In this document: positions 25,001 to 36,321 of the stretch, piece by piece | Numbering within the stretch: the first letter of the stretch is position 1 | How the letters are laid out: every line of letters starts with the position of its first letter | Origin: Polytrichum commune | Taxonomy: Eukaryota; Streptophyta; Polytrichopsida; Polytrichales; Polytrichaceae | Reading direction: 5' to 3' | Assembly (NCBI GenBank): GCA_950295325.1 | Contig: OX485806.1 | Coordinates: forward strand, 16,244,001-16,308,000 | Length of the DNA stretch: 64,000 nt | The notes under the pieces: generated by a model | What the model saw: only the letters and a program-made list of their open reading frames with translations | What the model was told of the DNA's origin: nothing | Database searches by the model: none | Made by a program: the position numbers and the translations under genes

Positions 25001-27700
25001 TGCAATGTCTATTCACTGTCTCCCACTCATGTGCGCGTGAGCAGGAGAGTGGGGGCGGCTTAGTGCTTATTTTTCATATGTCGACCATGTGGTTAGTGTT
25101 AGGACTATGTGTTCTATATTAGTTTTGGGTTTTGGTATTAATAAGTGTGTTGAGTCAAGTGGGACCAGGGCTTGTTTGTTTTCAAATATCCTTTTGTTTA
25201 GGATTATGTGTGTTGGGTACCTTATAGCAATTTGGGAAAAGGATTCCAATAGTTTATAGATTTTGGAGTTGGAGATTTGTAGGTCTTGGAGGAGTTTATA
25301 TTTCTTGTATGTATAGTGCTCCTTATTCATTCCGTCATTATAGTAGGTGGTAGTAGAATTCACCCTAGTCGGGATAGGATCAGGTGGAGAATGGCGTATT
25401 TACCAAGTTTTCGGTTGGTGCCTTTTGCGGGGAACATATCATTGCAATAAGTGAGTTCAACTAATTGTACATTGAGGTTTGGGTTGGGTGTGAAGGGAGG
25501 TTTATTTATAGACAGGGCTCCTAAGTTGCATAATATATCGGGTTTATGCCGAGCTAGGCATGTACATCTTGGTAGATAGCATGTGCGTGGGAGTAGCCAT
25601 AAGGGTATGGTGTTGTCAGGTGTGCGGTCTTCAATCTTACCAATGTTGATTAGGGTGAAGCAACATATTGTGGGGTGGGTTAGTAGTGTGTTCGTTAGTG
25701 TGTGTATTGCTTTATTGTGTCGTTTTGTCCTTATATTGTTTATGTTTATTAGTGCAACATGACAGTAGGTGGAGGCATGTGTCATTTTGGTGGGATGTGC
25801 ATAGGTTACATGTTGGGGATATGTCTTGTTTGAGAATGTATTTTTTTTAGTACCTTCCTAAGTATCTTCGATATCTAAATTTGAGGGTTTGTGTTATTTA
25901 CACATCGGTTCTCCAAGGGGCATCGAAAATAATTTTGACCATTTTATGTGTATGTTTGTGTTGGAGAGCCATTTGTCTATAAAGGGTATTGTGTTGTTTT
26001 ATTTTTGCATGGGAGATAAATGCGCTTATGTATTCTTTTTTTATGTAGATTTTTCATGTTGCAGACTGAGCCATCATGTTGTGTGGATGTCAGGGGGAAT
26101 GATGGCCAATACGGTGCCTAATGGTCGATGAGATGGAAAGGGCCTTCAATGTAGGGTCATTCTACTCCTTGTTTGGCCAATTTATCAGCCTCCTCATTTC
26201 CAACAATGTTTGTGTGGGCTTTGACTTTGCAAATGGTAATATTGTGATGGGAGGTTTTTAGTGTATTTACTATTAGGGCTAAGAAGAGCTTATATGGGTG
26301 GTTATATTGGGGGGATGGGTTTCTTATTTGGTTGAGGAGAAGATATATGTTGTTGAGGCTATATGTGATTATGAATGTACGTGTTGGGACCGTTTTGGTG
26401 TGTTCCATGGCGATCCTGAGTGCATATAATCATGCTCTAAGAATATTGGGGTACCTTGGTAGGCGAGCAACAATATTGACTTGTAGTGGTCCATTGAAAA
26501 CTTTGGCTCGTGCGATATTACATTTTCCTTCTCCATCTAGTGGTGTGAAGTTGTAATTGGTGTGTGCCACTAGTCTTGGCCATTTGATAATTTTTGGGAG
26601 TAGGTCAAGGGTTGTTATATGGGTGTACCCACATCCTTTCCATTGGGTGGAGAAGGTTGGGCCTCGTGAGCGAAAGATTACATTTCTTTCATATGGAAAG
26701 TGGTAATGTGATAATTGCATGGGGACATGTGAGTGCACCGGAGAAATACGAGTGTGTGATTTGGAAGGTTTGTATGATTTTGTTTATAATTGATGATGAA
26801 AGTGTGTTATGGTTATGGATGAGGGGGGACATGGGTGGTTTGTGTCTTGGAGGTGGTTTGATGCATCGGTTGATTAATAAGAGAATTTCCATGACAAAGT
26901 CTTGTCTAGATGGGGAGAGGGTGTGGTTTTTGATGGGTGTATAGAGTGAGTATGTTTCCCATAGCCATGTTAATTTTTCAAGTGGTATAGGGGGTTTGGT
27001 AGCTTCCCATGTTGTCATGTATTTGGGCCAGGTGGTGTGTATTTGTATTGTGGGCGATGTGGCGATGATGTCTCTGTTTGGATTACATTCTTGAGTATGA
27101 AGGGTAAGGTGTGTTGGGGCAAAATTTTTGTCTATCGTGTGATTGCTGGGGTTTTAGGTGATTGAGTAATTTGTTGATTTATGTCTTGTTGTTTTATTTT
27201 TGTGAGTATGTAATGAGTAGTAGGTTGTGTTCATAGAGGATGGTGTCGGAGTTTAAGATTAGTGTTTGTGTCATCCATTTGAAGTGGTTGGTGTTTGGGG
27301 CTTGCCAATGGTAGTGAAATTTATATGTATGTTGTTCGGCTCCCATTTGTTTTAGTTTGTTTGTCTTTTTCTTTTTTCTTTTTTCTTTTTGGTGGATTTA
27401 AAGCTACGTATGTATGAGATGGGGGTGCCTAGGGGTTGTCTTATATCTTGGATGCAAGGTAGAGTTTTGGGGTTGTGGGAGGTGGTGGGGGATAATGTCT
27501 GGTATGTGATTGGTGGGAAGACAATAGTGGCTTGCAAAAGTGCACTTTTCAATATTTTAGATTTGGTATGAAATTTATCATAATTCTTTAACAGTGAGTA
27601 TGCGTGTGTTGGTGCGATCTTGGATTTGGGGTAGGGCGGCAATGTTGAAGGAAGAGAGTTTTTTAAGGTCTTTCTCCGTATTGGGTCTTTAATATGGGGT
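25000..27700 (-). mobile_element. decayed LINE-like retrotransposon, C-terminal part with RNase H signature
   Basis: Minus-strand open pieces lie at 27642-27352, 27018-26689, 26738-26430, 26408-26157, 25785-25360 and 25363-25067. They follow one another with frame changes, as in one decayed ORF. The clearest motif is ICKVKAHTNIVGNEEADKLA at about 26230-26175, matching the end of RNase H domains in plant LINE-type elements (His, then N-E-x-A-D). The last piece (25363-25067) contains IAIRYPTHIILNKRIFENKQ, homologous to a second copy near 48.5 kb. No catalytic reverse transcriptase motif could be read, so the 5' part is lost or too diverged. Base use is strongly C/A biased on the sense strand. 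It is a dead element; assignment to a LINE clade is inference. Confidence 0.55.
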
Positions 27701-27779
27701 GAAAGCGGGGTAAGATGGGTGTTTGTACCATTATTTATGATAGCGGGCAGTTTTTGAGACTAGATAGATACTGAAGTCT

Positions 27780-29269
27780 TTTTATTATTATGTATAGGGA
27801 TCTAGTGGTTGGTGATCTAGAACACGCTTGGATTTTAATTGTGGGAGGTGTTCAACTCCACCATATTATTGGCTATAAATTTCACCTATTCCTTGGTAAA
27901 TCTCGTCTAGTGGGCTTGGGTCATCGAGAAGAAGTCTATGGGAGGCGAACCAGGGTTCTGGCCTCTGTTGAGGCCACGTCGCCAATTCGAAACCTTGAAA
28001 ACGTTGTAAATCTACCAATCCTAGTATCTTTGCATTGCCGTCATTTTCTGTCTTCCCCGTGTTTTCCCTCTTCTTTCTTGCTGTTGCCGCTGCTACGAAT
28101 TCCTTGCTACGGCCACTTAGGTAGACACCAACTCACCGCCGAAATGTCTCTTTGAATCCCTCTTCTTTCAGCGACCGTCAATCTGAGGTAAGTCTCCGAC
28201 CTTGCTGTTGATTTTTTTACCCGTCTTTGCACTATGAAGGGACTTCTAATTAGCGACCAATTTCGAGCATTGTGGGCATGTAGAATTATCGTTTGCCCTT
28301 AAGAAGTGCGACAATTTCGTCCTTGTGGATTTGATCTGATTAGAAGCCCGAAGCAATGGAATTGGTCGGCATTGAGGTTGTAGGGATTATATTCACACAT
28401 GCGACGACATTAACATAATCGGCAATGCGTGCATTTTGGTCCTCGATCTTCTTCTATTGCGTCAACCCATTCGATTTGTTGTGTACAACTATTGGGCTTC
28501 AAAATTTTGGCAGAGCTAAAGTTGATGCGTTGCAAAGATAAAAAGTGCAGCTTTTTATCTTGCAAAACCCAGATCCAGGAACCAAGACCCAATTTTTTCC
28601 ACATGCAATGTAACCAGGGAAGGGAAGAAATTGAATAGAGAACTCTGGTGCGTTTTACGACAGAGACTTCGTCTGAAATATAAGGATTATTTAATTATCT
28701 GCAAATTAACTAAAGCAAGACTCGTAAGTTATAACTTATTAGGTGATGTTCCAAAATAGAGATCAGATGAATCAAACACTGAAAAAATTGTTCATGTCTA
28801 AACAATTACACCGGTGGTCAATATTATGAAACCACTGATATTTGTGGCAGTTCTCAATATGCAGACTTTGGAAAGGAACAGACCATAGCATTGCTGACAT
28901 TCTTTCTGCAAACAACTGCACGTCATCGCATGTTAGTTTTAGAAACCAGTCAGTGCAACATGCACAGAATGTTGGACGAGTGTAGGGTTGTTGGGTTTGT
29001 CTTCTCTTCGTGTTCACAACAGGAAGATTCGATTGGGATCCTGGTAGTAAACCAAGAGTCCGATCGCGGAAGCTTGTCAACAGTGAGCGAAAAGAGGGGA
29101 GGTGGAGGATTATATAGCCATGTGTCTGAAGAATGTCCGTCCCGGTTGCTCAGAATCCATGTCGGGGATGGGTTCTCCAATTGTGTTATGTGACAGTTCT
29201 GGATGGGAATTTGTAGAGCGGCGCGTGGTTCAAGAAAAAAGTATTATCCAGTGTGGATTGCACTGTACA
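27780..29269. other. unassigned DNA between the LINE-like element and the exon patchwork
   Basis: At 28060-28190 a C/T-rich stretch ends TCAATCTGAG|GTAAGTC, a consensus splice donor that could close a 5'-UTR exon, but no downstream coding exon could be linked to it. Minus-strand frames around 28772-29080 and 28950-29180 are open but unrecognised. The stretch may already be part of the patchwork that follows. Confidence 0.35.
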
Positions 29270-29711
29270 TAACACATTTCATGAGTTATGTACAGTGCTG
29301 CAAGCATTTGGAAGGCAGAACCATGATAATATAGTGGTGCTGGACGCATGAGTGATCTTTTCAGAATGTACTTGATTTTTTTTTTGAAGTTGATGTGGAG
29401 AATTACGGATTCTGTGGCCATGTGAATTTTGTTTATTTTTTATTGCTCTATGTAGGTATTTTCATCAAACTAAGAACTTCCAGTTGACATAGATAACGAA
29501 AATGTGGATGCACTTGCTCAGAACTTTGGCATTGTAATATACTGACAAATTTTCATATATTTTCAAAAAAATTCCAGGAGCTTTTTTGAGGTCGAGAGCT
29601 CATGTTATAAGCCAGAACAGTTTTACTATGTTATGTGAGGCTAAGTTTATGGTGGATGTCGACTTTGTAAATTATGCCGAGTTTGGACTCATCAGCTTTG
29701 GGTGCTTCCGA
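29270..29711 (+). repeat. duplicated segment A, copy 1
   Basis: About 440 bp, from CATTTCATGAGTTATGTACA to TTTGGGTGCTTCCGAG. It is repeated at 34283-34734 with about 90% or better identity by eye, and its central part again at 30281-30378. Copy 1 ends exactly where the DNA polymerase epsilon fragment begins, so the boundary is a rearrangement junction. Confidence 0.85.
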
Positions 29712-29712
29712 G

Positions 29713-29869
29713 CGACCCTGCACTTTTAGAACATGATTGGCGTTGCATTGTCTCAGCTTGTGGCCAACCATGCGACTGTGCGTGGAGTGAAAATTCATTG
29801 CTTCAAATTGTGCGTCAGCAGGAGCAACTTTACCATTTGCAGGACCTTGTCTGTGTGAGATGTCACATG
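29713..29869 (+). pseudogene. POLE: DNA polymerase epsilon catalytic subunit, C-terminal exon fragment
   Basis: The frame reads DPALLEHDWRCIVSACGQPC, then CAWSENSLLQIVRQQEQL, then YHLQDLVCVRCHM, and stops at a splice donor CACATG|GTAAGC. It matches the zinc-binding C-terminal region of the Pol epsilon catalytic subunit (DPAL...WRC...CGQPYD...LLQ(I/V)VRQRE...YHLQDLVCLRC). The rest of this 2000-residue protein is absent, and upstream sequence is an unrelated duplicated segment. It is therefore an isolated exon, not a functional gene. The cysteine pairs are kept; the Tyr of CGQPYD is Cys here. Confidence 0.8.
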
Positions 29870-30280
29870 GTAAGCAAATACAGATTTTTTTCTGTTTCAA
29901 TTCTGAGTTGTGTAGGTATATCTAGCTGTCCTCACATTTATTAAATGGCTTTACTAAGACTACTATTGGCAATAAGACCATGTATTGCATGAACTAGTTT
30001 CCAAACTGTCTTAATGTTTGTGTGGGACTAATGGTAGGTTCCATAGAAAAGACTTTTCGAACAAATGATGTCCAGTACTTTATCATACTCATAGAGTTTT
30101 CCTTAGACAGGGTTCTTGCATGGTTTACTCTTGCTTTCTTCTCTTTAGCCTGTGGATTGCCAAGAAGGTTCTTGCCAGGTTCTTGTGGCTGAGAACATCT
30201 TCGCTTCAATAAATCAAAGCCTTTGTAAAATTCTGCAAAGGTTCATTGCAGAATTCTGCAAAATTTCTCAAATTCGTAGA

Positions 30281-30378
30281 TGGAATAGTGGTACTGGACG
30301 CATGAGTGATCTTTTCAGAATGTACTTGATTCTTTTTTTGAAGTTGATGTGGAGAATTAAGGGTTCTGTGGCCATGTG
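30281..30378 (+). repeat. duplicated segment A, partial copy
   Basis: ATGGAATAGTGGTACTGGACG through GTTCTGTGGCCATGTGAATT repeats the centre of segment A (29330-29427 and 34350-34443). On the minus strand it adds an unrelated tail to the last exon of the NAP1 fragment. Confidence 0.8.
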
Positions 30379-30384
30379 AATTGA

Positions 30385-32904
30385 GAAGATGGAGCCCCGG
30401 GCTGTTTGATGATGAGATTCACTGGGCTCCCCAGATTGCTCACCTTGACCCTTCATAGCACCACCATTTGCATGAGCTGAACCAGTATACTGGCGGTTGG
30501 ATGGGTGAACGTGAACAACACTTGGCAATGAACTTTCATAATACATTTGGTAAATTGAGCGCATTATTGTGTGGGGTACATAACCCTCCAGAGTGCTTCG
30601 AGGTAGATAGGAAGTCATTTCACAAAGCTGATCAAGGAAGATCAATTTCACTACAAGTGGACTCCTGTCCATCAAAAAAGCACCAGGTTAGACCAACTTA
30701 CTCCCATATTATCAGATAAACTGCCTCACCTTGAAAGAGCAGCCTCTTTCTTTTGTTATGTTAACTTGATAAGATTGTGTATACATGTTGATCTTCTATT
30801 TTGCATATTTGAAGTCTCGCCTCACTTGAGAGAATGGTCAATGCTTGAGATTCAAAAACCTATACATCCTTCTAACAAAAACATGATTGTACACAAAAGT
30901 TGTCAACAGTCCTCAAGACATGGGCATTCCTATGGAGATATGAGATACCTTTGAGAATATTCTTAGCTATGCTTATAATGACATGTCATTACAGCAAAAT
31001 GCTAAGTGAAGCCAAATTCGCATGTATATGGAGTGCTTTATAGTATATGTTTAGAAGGGTCTTAAGCAGAAACCAAAAAACTAATGCAAAATCAGACCTG
31101 TGTGCATCATCCCAGGGTTCAAGGACTGTGGCAACAGCACACTGCAGAAAAGTTTTCATAGAAGCCTTTATGCTTATTTCCACATCTGCAGGACTCTCTG
31201 CACTTTGAACTTGGGAACCATCTCCCCGCATGCTTCTGCTCCCTGGATCTGATGCTTGCCTTTGCATCTCTTTTCCTTCTGCCCGTACCCATTCATTGTC
31301 AACCATAACAGCATTTATACACCTGTCCAAACCATTTCTCTTCCAATCAATTTCAGGTGCAGTGAAAAGATGAGCCTGATAAAAGAACATCTCCATGACA
31401 TTCTATGGCACCAATAGACTAAAATCCCTAACAGAAACAAGTGAAGCTGAAGGTTGTACTCAGGATATCCATTATGTGAGGTATGAGAGAAACACCTTGC
31501 CAAGCAATGGACATTAGTGGTAAAACCACCCGTGTGGATGCTGAGGGTGGTGGCAGTCCAAATGTTTGAGGTTATACATGACACAAATAGGAAAGGTAGC
31601 AGCGCCCACGTCTGATCACCAGCTCCTTCCATGTTACTCAAAATGCCATGTATCATAACAACATCTCCTTCTTCAACATCAATAGCACCAACTTGACTAG
31701 CAACAGCTGTCAACCGCAGGAGATTTGGTTTTTCAGGAATTGATTTTGGTGCATGCTTTGAAAAATCTGTCAAGAGGGAGAATAAAAGAGGAGTATTGGT
31801 CCTCAAGACCTGGGCTGTGGCCTCGGCTAGGAGAGCACGCATGCTAGGCATGTGACCAATACACAATGTGTTTGACATCAAAGTTCCCAACTCTTGCAAC
31901 TCCTGCAACATATTCTCTCGGTGCAGTTGACTCTATATGTTCCCAGCTAATGATTCCAGCACCTCTTTATTTGAGCGTAAGAAAGTATCAAGAGTGTCTG
32001 TAAGTGCTGTGAGTTGTGCCACCAAGCTATCGCACAGCTTATCAACATCATAAGGACCAAAGATCCTCACAAATGCCTTCAGCTCCGCTAAGTCTGCAAC
32101 CGACTCTGCAGCCACACGTCCAATAGGCCTTGTGCTTCTAAAAAACTTATCCAAGGGAGAGAATATGACTCCTGAAGCTTTTCCATCTTTTACCAAGTTC
32201 TCCACATACCAATCTGTGATTGTGCACACAACATCACCACCTGCTCCAACTTCTCGATCATCAGGGTGCAAGTCTTGCATATGATGTGGAAAGGACTCAG
32301 TTAGGAGAACCTCCCACACACCTCGTGTTAGGTCCAACTGTACATGTTGTTCCACAAGATGCACAATGCTCATGTGTCGCTGCAGCCTCCACTACAGATG
32401 GTCGTTGAAGATCACCATCCACCATAATTATACTAGCTAACCGTGTCCGAAAGTTTTTCACAACTCGATCCCTCAAGTACTGCAACCACATCAATGGAAC
32501 CAGAATGCACAAATTATACAGATGATTTCAAAACTATTTAAGCACTCAGCAGTTGCAACTTCAGCTGCCTGTCTAGTGAATTTCCCTGTACCACATAAAA
32601 CATATCACCCAGGTCATCAGAAACATGTACCTCCCGTGGTACAAACATGTGGTTGAGGACACGCAAAGGCTCCATCTCATTAAGCACTAAACAAAGACTA
32701 GTTAGTCTCTGGACTGCTGCCCCCAACCTGCATTCACAAGAGCAATTTTATTCTAGCAGTGAGACAGCAAGATAAAATATTGGAAATGAACATTGATATG
32801 TGCTTCTCGACCTGCTTGGCTAGATTATATTCCACATCAGCATCGCGGCCTTTGGCGCGCCCTGCTTTAGCCAATTTTTTGGACTCTGCTATATAATACT
32901 GGAT
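30385..32904 (-). pseudogene. NAP1: NAP1 (NCKAP1-like, SCAR/WAVE complex) 3' portion, broken
   Basis: NAP1 is a subunit of the SCAR/WAVE complex that activates ARP2/3 actin nucleation. Minus-strand exons are about 32904-32794 (ESKKLAKAGRAKGRDADVEY, NLAKQVEK), 32727-32631 (AAVQRLTSLCLVLNEMEPLR), 32479-31496, 31322-31098 (ISIKASMKTFLQ) and 30664 to about 30385 (VVKLIFLDQLCEMTSYLPRS). Splice sites are mostly intact. The lesions are clear. Between the first two exons, roughly 200 or more residues of the family are missing in about 66 bp. A frameshift lies at about 32375-32390, between DLQRPSVVE and HMSIVHLVEQH. An in-frame TAG lies at 31933-31935 after SLAGNI. The N-terminal half is absent here. 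The 3' end runs into duplicated segment A. A neighbouring piece of the same gene lies on the opposite strand at 35637-36219. Family assignment is confident. Confidence 0.85.
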
Positions 32905-32965
32905 GTCTTACATGGTCTTCTTGGATGAGGTTAGGTGGTAAACATCTCAATGAATTTTCTTGCAG

Positions 32966-33445
32966 GTGTTTTATGTATGTGACAGGCCTTCAGAGGATTG
33001 GACAGGTGGTAGAGGACATATCAATAAGGATGTCCTTTTGAAAGCACTACCTTCTCCATGCAATGATTCACTTATCCTGGTATGTATGTAGCACTTATTG
33101 TGATGATTCTCTTCTTTACATTCCTCATCTTTGGCATGTGATTGTTCAATTGTTCCATATGTTTTTTTAAAATTTTATTATTGGTTTGATTAAATGGTAG
33201 CACCTTGCATTTAGATGTAGATATTCATATTTGGAAAACCTTCAGTGTGATTTGTTAGTATTACAGGAATTTGGAGTATATGGTGGAACAAGCTATGCCA
33301 TTTGTCCAGCCACTGTGAGGATGTTCATTGTAAATAATTTATTTCATTTTGTTGATGCTGTGATCTACTACAACAGGATTGTGGACCTCCTGGGCTAATG
33401 AATTTTATTTCTGGAGACAAGGCCCCAGACAAATCTCAAGGACCG
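32966..33445 (+). pseudogene. CBR: NADH-cytochrome b5 reductase, two C-terminal exons
   Basis: Exon 32966-33079 (TTGCAG|GTG ... CTG|GTATGT) reads VFYVCDRPSEDWTGGRGHIN and continues to LPSPCNDSLIL. Exon 33377-33445 (CAACAG|GAT ... CCG|GTATGA) reads DCGPPGLMNFISGDKAPDKS. Joined in frame these give the NADH-binding end of cytochrome b5 reductase, normally LILVCGPPGMM..ISGDKAxDxSQG, with Asp in place of the usual Val before CGPP. The upstream FAD domain and the last exon are missing, so it is a gene fragment. The second exon has a damaged duplicate at 36509-36577. Between the two exons lies an exon-like stretch that is also duplicated. Confidence 0.8.
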
Positions 33446-34187
33446 GTATGACTAGTTCTTGGTTTTCACAAAGAAGTGTTCAACCCCGGGTACGCAACTC
33501 CCGCATTATGTGGTCCTGATTATAATCACTTATAATGCGTTTTAGTCCAATATTGAGTGACACAATTTGTTTTAATGTAGGAAACCCTTGTAGCCCTTCT
33601 AACAAGGAATCCAAAAATGTAATTACATATAGGAAATGAATATATTTTGAAGCATATAATTGCATTAAAAACCTAATTGTATGATTTTTTTTAATACATG
33701 TACCATAGGTCAAACTACCCAACTTTTTGGACTTTTTAATAAAAATTTAACATTGTGAATGAATTATAATTTTAATGGGAGGCAACTATTCGTGGCTTAT
33801 AATTTTAATGGGAGGCTTAATAAATATGCAACCCAAAATTTTTTTCATCTCATTTATTTAATTTGGTCTTCACCCAACTTTTTTTTCATCTCATTTTATT
33901 TAATTTGGTCTTTACCCAACTTTTTTTTCATCTCATTTTATTTAATTTGGTCTTCACCCAACTTTTTGATCATTTTAATTTGATATAATTTTTACAAAAG
34001 CCGTCCTCTAAGCCGTTTTAAGTACGATGCCCCCTGCGTATAATATGGGAGTTGCGTACCCGGGTGTTCAACATACTATTTGTCCTTGATTAGTGGTGAT
34101 TTCTAGTGGTTTAGGGTTCAGGCTGAAGCCATTGAATTGTTTAATTATACTAGTGAGAGGGTGGTCTAAACGTCTATACTTTCAGGC
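33191..34187 (+). repeat. duplicated segment C, copy 1, split by an insertion
   Basis: The segment runs from TTAAATGGTAGCACCTTGCA to CTAAACGTCTATACTTTCAG and matches 36322-36730. It is interrupted at 33485-34064 by a terminal-inverted-repeat element; the duplicate at 36.3 kb lacks that element and shows the empty site. Confidence 0.85.
33485..34064. mobile_element. 580-bp terminal-inverted-repeat element with 8-bp target duplication
   Basis: Termini CCCGGGTACGCAACTCCC and GGGAGTTGCGTACCCGGG are perfect inverts, and the inversion extends about 7 bp further with two mismatches. TGTTCAAC flanks both sides (33477-33484 and 34065-34072). If one base is moved the duplication becomes 9 bp (GTGTTCAAC), so hAT-type (8 bp) and Mutator-type (9 bp) both remain possible. 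The interior is non-coding, with two copies of TATAATTTTAATGGGAGGC and three of a 41-bp unit containing CATCTCATTTTATTTAATTT (33843-33965). Confidence 0.9.
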
Positions 34188-34282
34188 ATTTTCTTAAGAA
34201 TGGGTCTGATTATTTGCCACTGTGACAAACAATACTCAGGTAAGTTTAATTTAGTCTGTACACTTTAAGAGTGCTTAGCATG

Positions 34283-34734
34283 TCACATTTTATGACTTAT
34301 CTACAGTGCTGCAAGCATTCTATAGGTTGGAAGGAAGAACCATGATAATACAGTGGTGCTGGACGCATGATTGATCTTTTCAGAATGTACTTCATTCTTT
34401 TTTTGAAGTTGATGTGGAAAATTTAGGGTTCAGTGGCCATGTGAATTTTGCTTATTTTTTATTGCTCTATGTAGGGATTTTCATCAAACTAAGCACTTCC
34501 AGTTGACATAGACAACGAAAATGTGGATGGACTTGCTTAGAACTATGGCATTGTAATATACTGACAAATTTTCATATATTTTCAAAAAACTTCCAGTAGT
34601 TTTTTTGAGGTCGAGAGCTCATATTATAAGCCAGAACTGTTTTACTATGTTTCTGTGAGGTTAAGTTTATGGCGGATGTCGACTTTGTAAATTATACCGA
34701 GTTTGGACTCATCAGTTTTGGGTGCTTCCGAGCA
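34283..34734 (+). repeat. duplicated segment A, copy 2
   Basis: It matches 29270-29711 almost throughout and ends with the same TTTGGGTGCTTCCGAG. The next bases differ (ATGGAGGCC here, the Pol epsilon exon there). The short frame after the junction (34735-34818) begins MEANIVSLICGEDGIESIVA and is unrecognised. Confidence 0.85.
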
Positions 34735-34807
34735 TGGAGGCCAACATTGTTTCGTTGATTTGTGGGGAAGATGGGATTGAATCCATCGTCGCTCTTCTCT
34801 GCAAGTT

Positions 34808-35220
34808 TATTTTGTAGTACAAACTTTTTCAAAAACTCATGCTAATTGTTGTTGCTACTGCATTTTGTTTCTCAAACATTCAAAGAGGCAGTTTGGTTGT
34901 TCTTGGCAATGTCTCTGTTTTTGAAATTAACGTAATTTCAATCTGTGATAGATTCTGCACTCACAGTTACGTTTGTGGATCTATGGAGAAAATATCTCCT
35001 GTGATCTACAATATACTTTCAAAACTTCTCAGATGAAAGAAATGCAACACATACATTCAACGCACATTCCATCTCAACCTCACAACTCCAGTTCTCCTTC
35101 ACTGAAATTTCAATACATTATATAAAACTCTCTTGCGAGAGCAATTCAATTTGACCTATTAGTATACAAGGGAGCCTATCATGACATCCTCATATTCCTA
35201 AAGCACTTCATTTAGAAAAC
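34808..35220 (+). repeat. duplicated segment B, copy 1
   Basis: TTATTTTGTAGTACAAACTT through AACTACTTTTGCGCACTGGCC matches 36731-37165. The copies differ at scattered positions and by small indels. No protein function was recognised in the frames it contains. Confidence 0.85.
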
Positions 35221-35636
35221 TACTTTTGCGCACTGGCCAGGGAGATGTTTCAGCATAATCGGTTATGTTTCATTTGTGCGAATAATCAAGAGATTTGAAA
35301 CAGAGAGAATACAAAGGCCTAATGGCAAATGTTGCGGGATTGACATGTTTGGATTTTATTTGTATGAGACATCAAAACTCACTAGATTCACTGATTTTCA
35401 TCCTACGCATAATTTGTTGGAATGTCATCTTATCTTTTCATACGGTGAAGTGATTGTGGAAGTGACTTAAATACAGCTCAGAGAAATGTAGATGACATGT
35501 TTAGTTTTGAGTTGTGAAGAGGTGCCACAGGGATATGACTTATGTTTTACTTTGCTGGAGATTGCTTTTCTTGAGGTCTTAAGGTTATTGTACTTGGTTG
35601 TACAATAATTAATAAGTGATGTTGGTGTGATACCAG

Positions 35637-36219
35637 ATATTGGATGTTGTAGGACCTACAGTGCTTCTTGGCTCAGATTTCCAAAGGCTGCGCAGTGAAG
35701 GTTATCTTAGTCCATATCATCCTTGGTACCCTGAAAAGCTCACCAATTCAGCCCATCCTGCAGTAAGTTTTATTTTATGGGTCTTTACCAAGTATAGCAG
35801 CCTTTACTCATATTTAGGTGTCTGACAAGATTATCCCATGTTACAAAGAGGTTTTAGGCCTGTCAACTTGTTCGTGAAAAATACTCCCTGTTACAGAAGT
35901 TGCATATGATGCTTAATCCTATCATCACTAGGCTGGTTGTCGACAACACTGAGATGGAGAAATTTTGGAGGACTTAAAGTTGTGCTTTACTGGTCTGTCT
36001 TTTAAATTGTTCATCATTCTTTGTGATGGCATATTGTCATGTGCATTACTTAGTCAAACATTAGTTTGTTCGGGCATATGAGTGCTTACTTATGATTTTT
36101 TGATCTGTTAGAGAGCACAAGAGCTTGTGCACATTGAAGCATACCGTAAATGGGCACTCATTGGGTATCTAGTATGTCCAACATAATTTCTTCATCCTGG
36201 ACCAGTTGACATAGCCATG
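35637..36219 (+). pseudogene. NAP1: NAP1 (NCKAP1-like) central exons on the opposite strand
   Basis: Exon 35637-35762 (ACCAG|ATA ... GCA|GTAAGT) contains VVGPTVLLGSDFQRLRSEGY then LSPYHPWYPEKLTNSAHP. Exon 36112-36219 (TTAG|AGA ... ATG|GTGAGT) contains RAQELVHIEAYRKWALIGYL and, after an in-frame TAA at 36184-36186, HPGPVDIAM. In plant NAP1 the order LSPYHPxYP...LTNSAHP...RAQ...GYLVCP...DIA lies just upstream of the ESKKxAKxGR block found at 32.9 kb on the minus strand. The two parts of one gene are thus in opposite orientation about 3 kb apart. Identification rests on remembered family motifs. It is non-functional. Confidence 0.7.
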
Positions 36220-36321
36220 GTGAGTAATTCAGAAGTAGTAGCTCTTTGTAATGCCTGCACTCAAGTGACATCATTGGATTTACTGTTGGCATGTATTTGT
36301 ATTGAAGACTTTAAGAGCACA

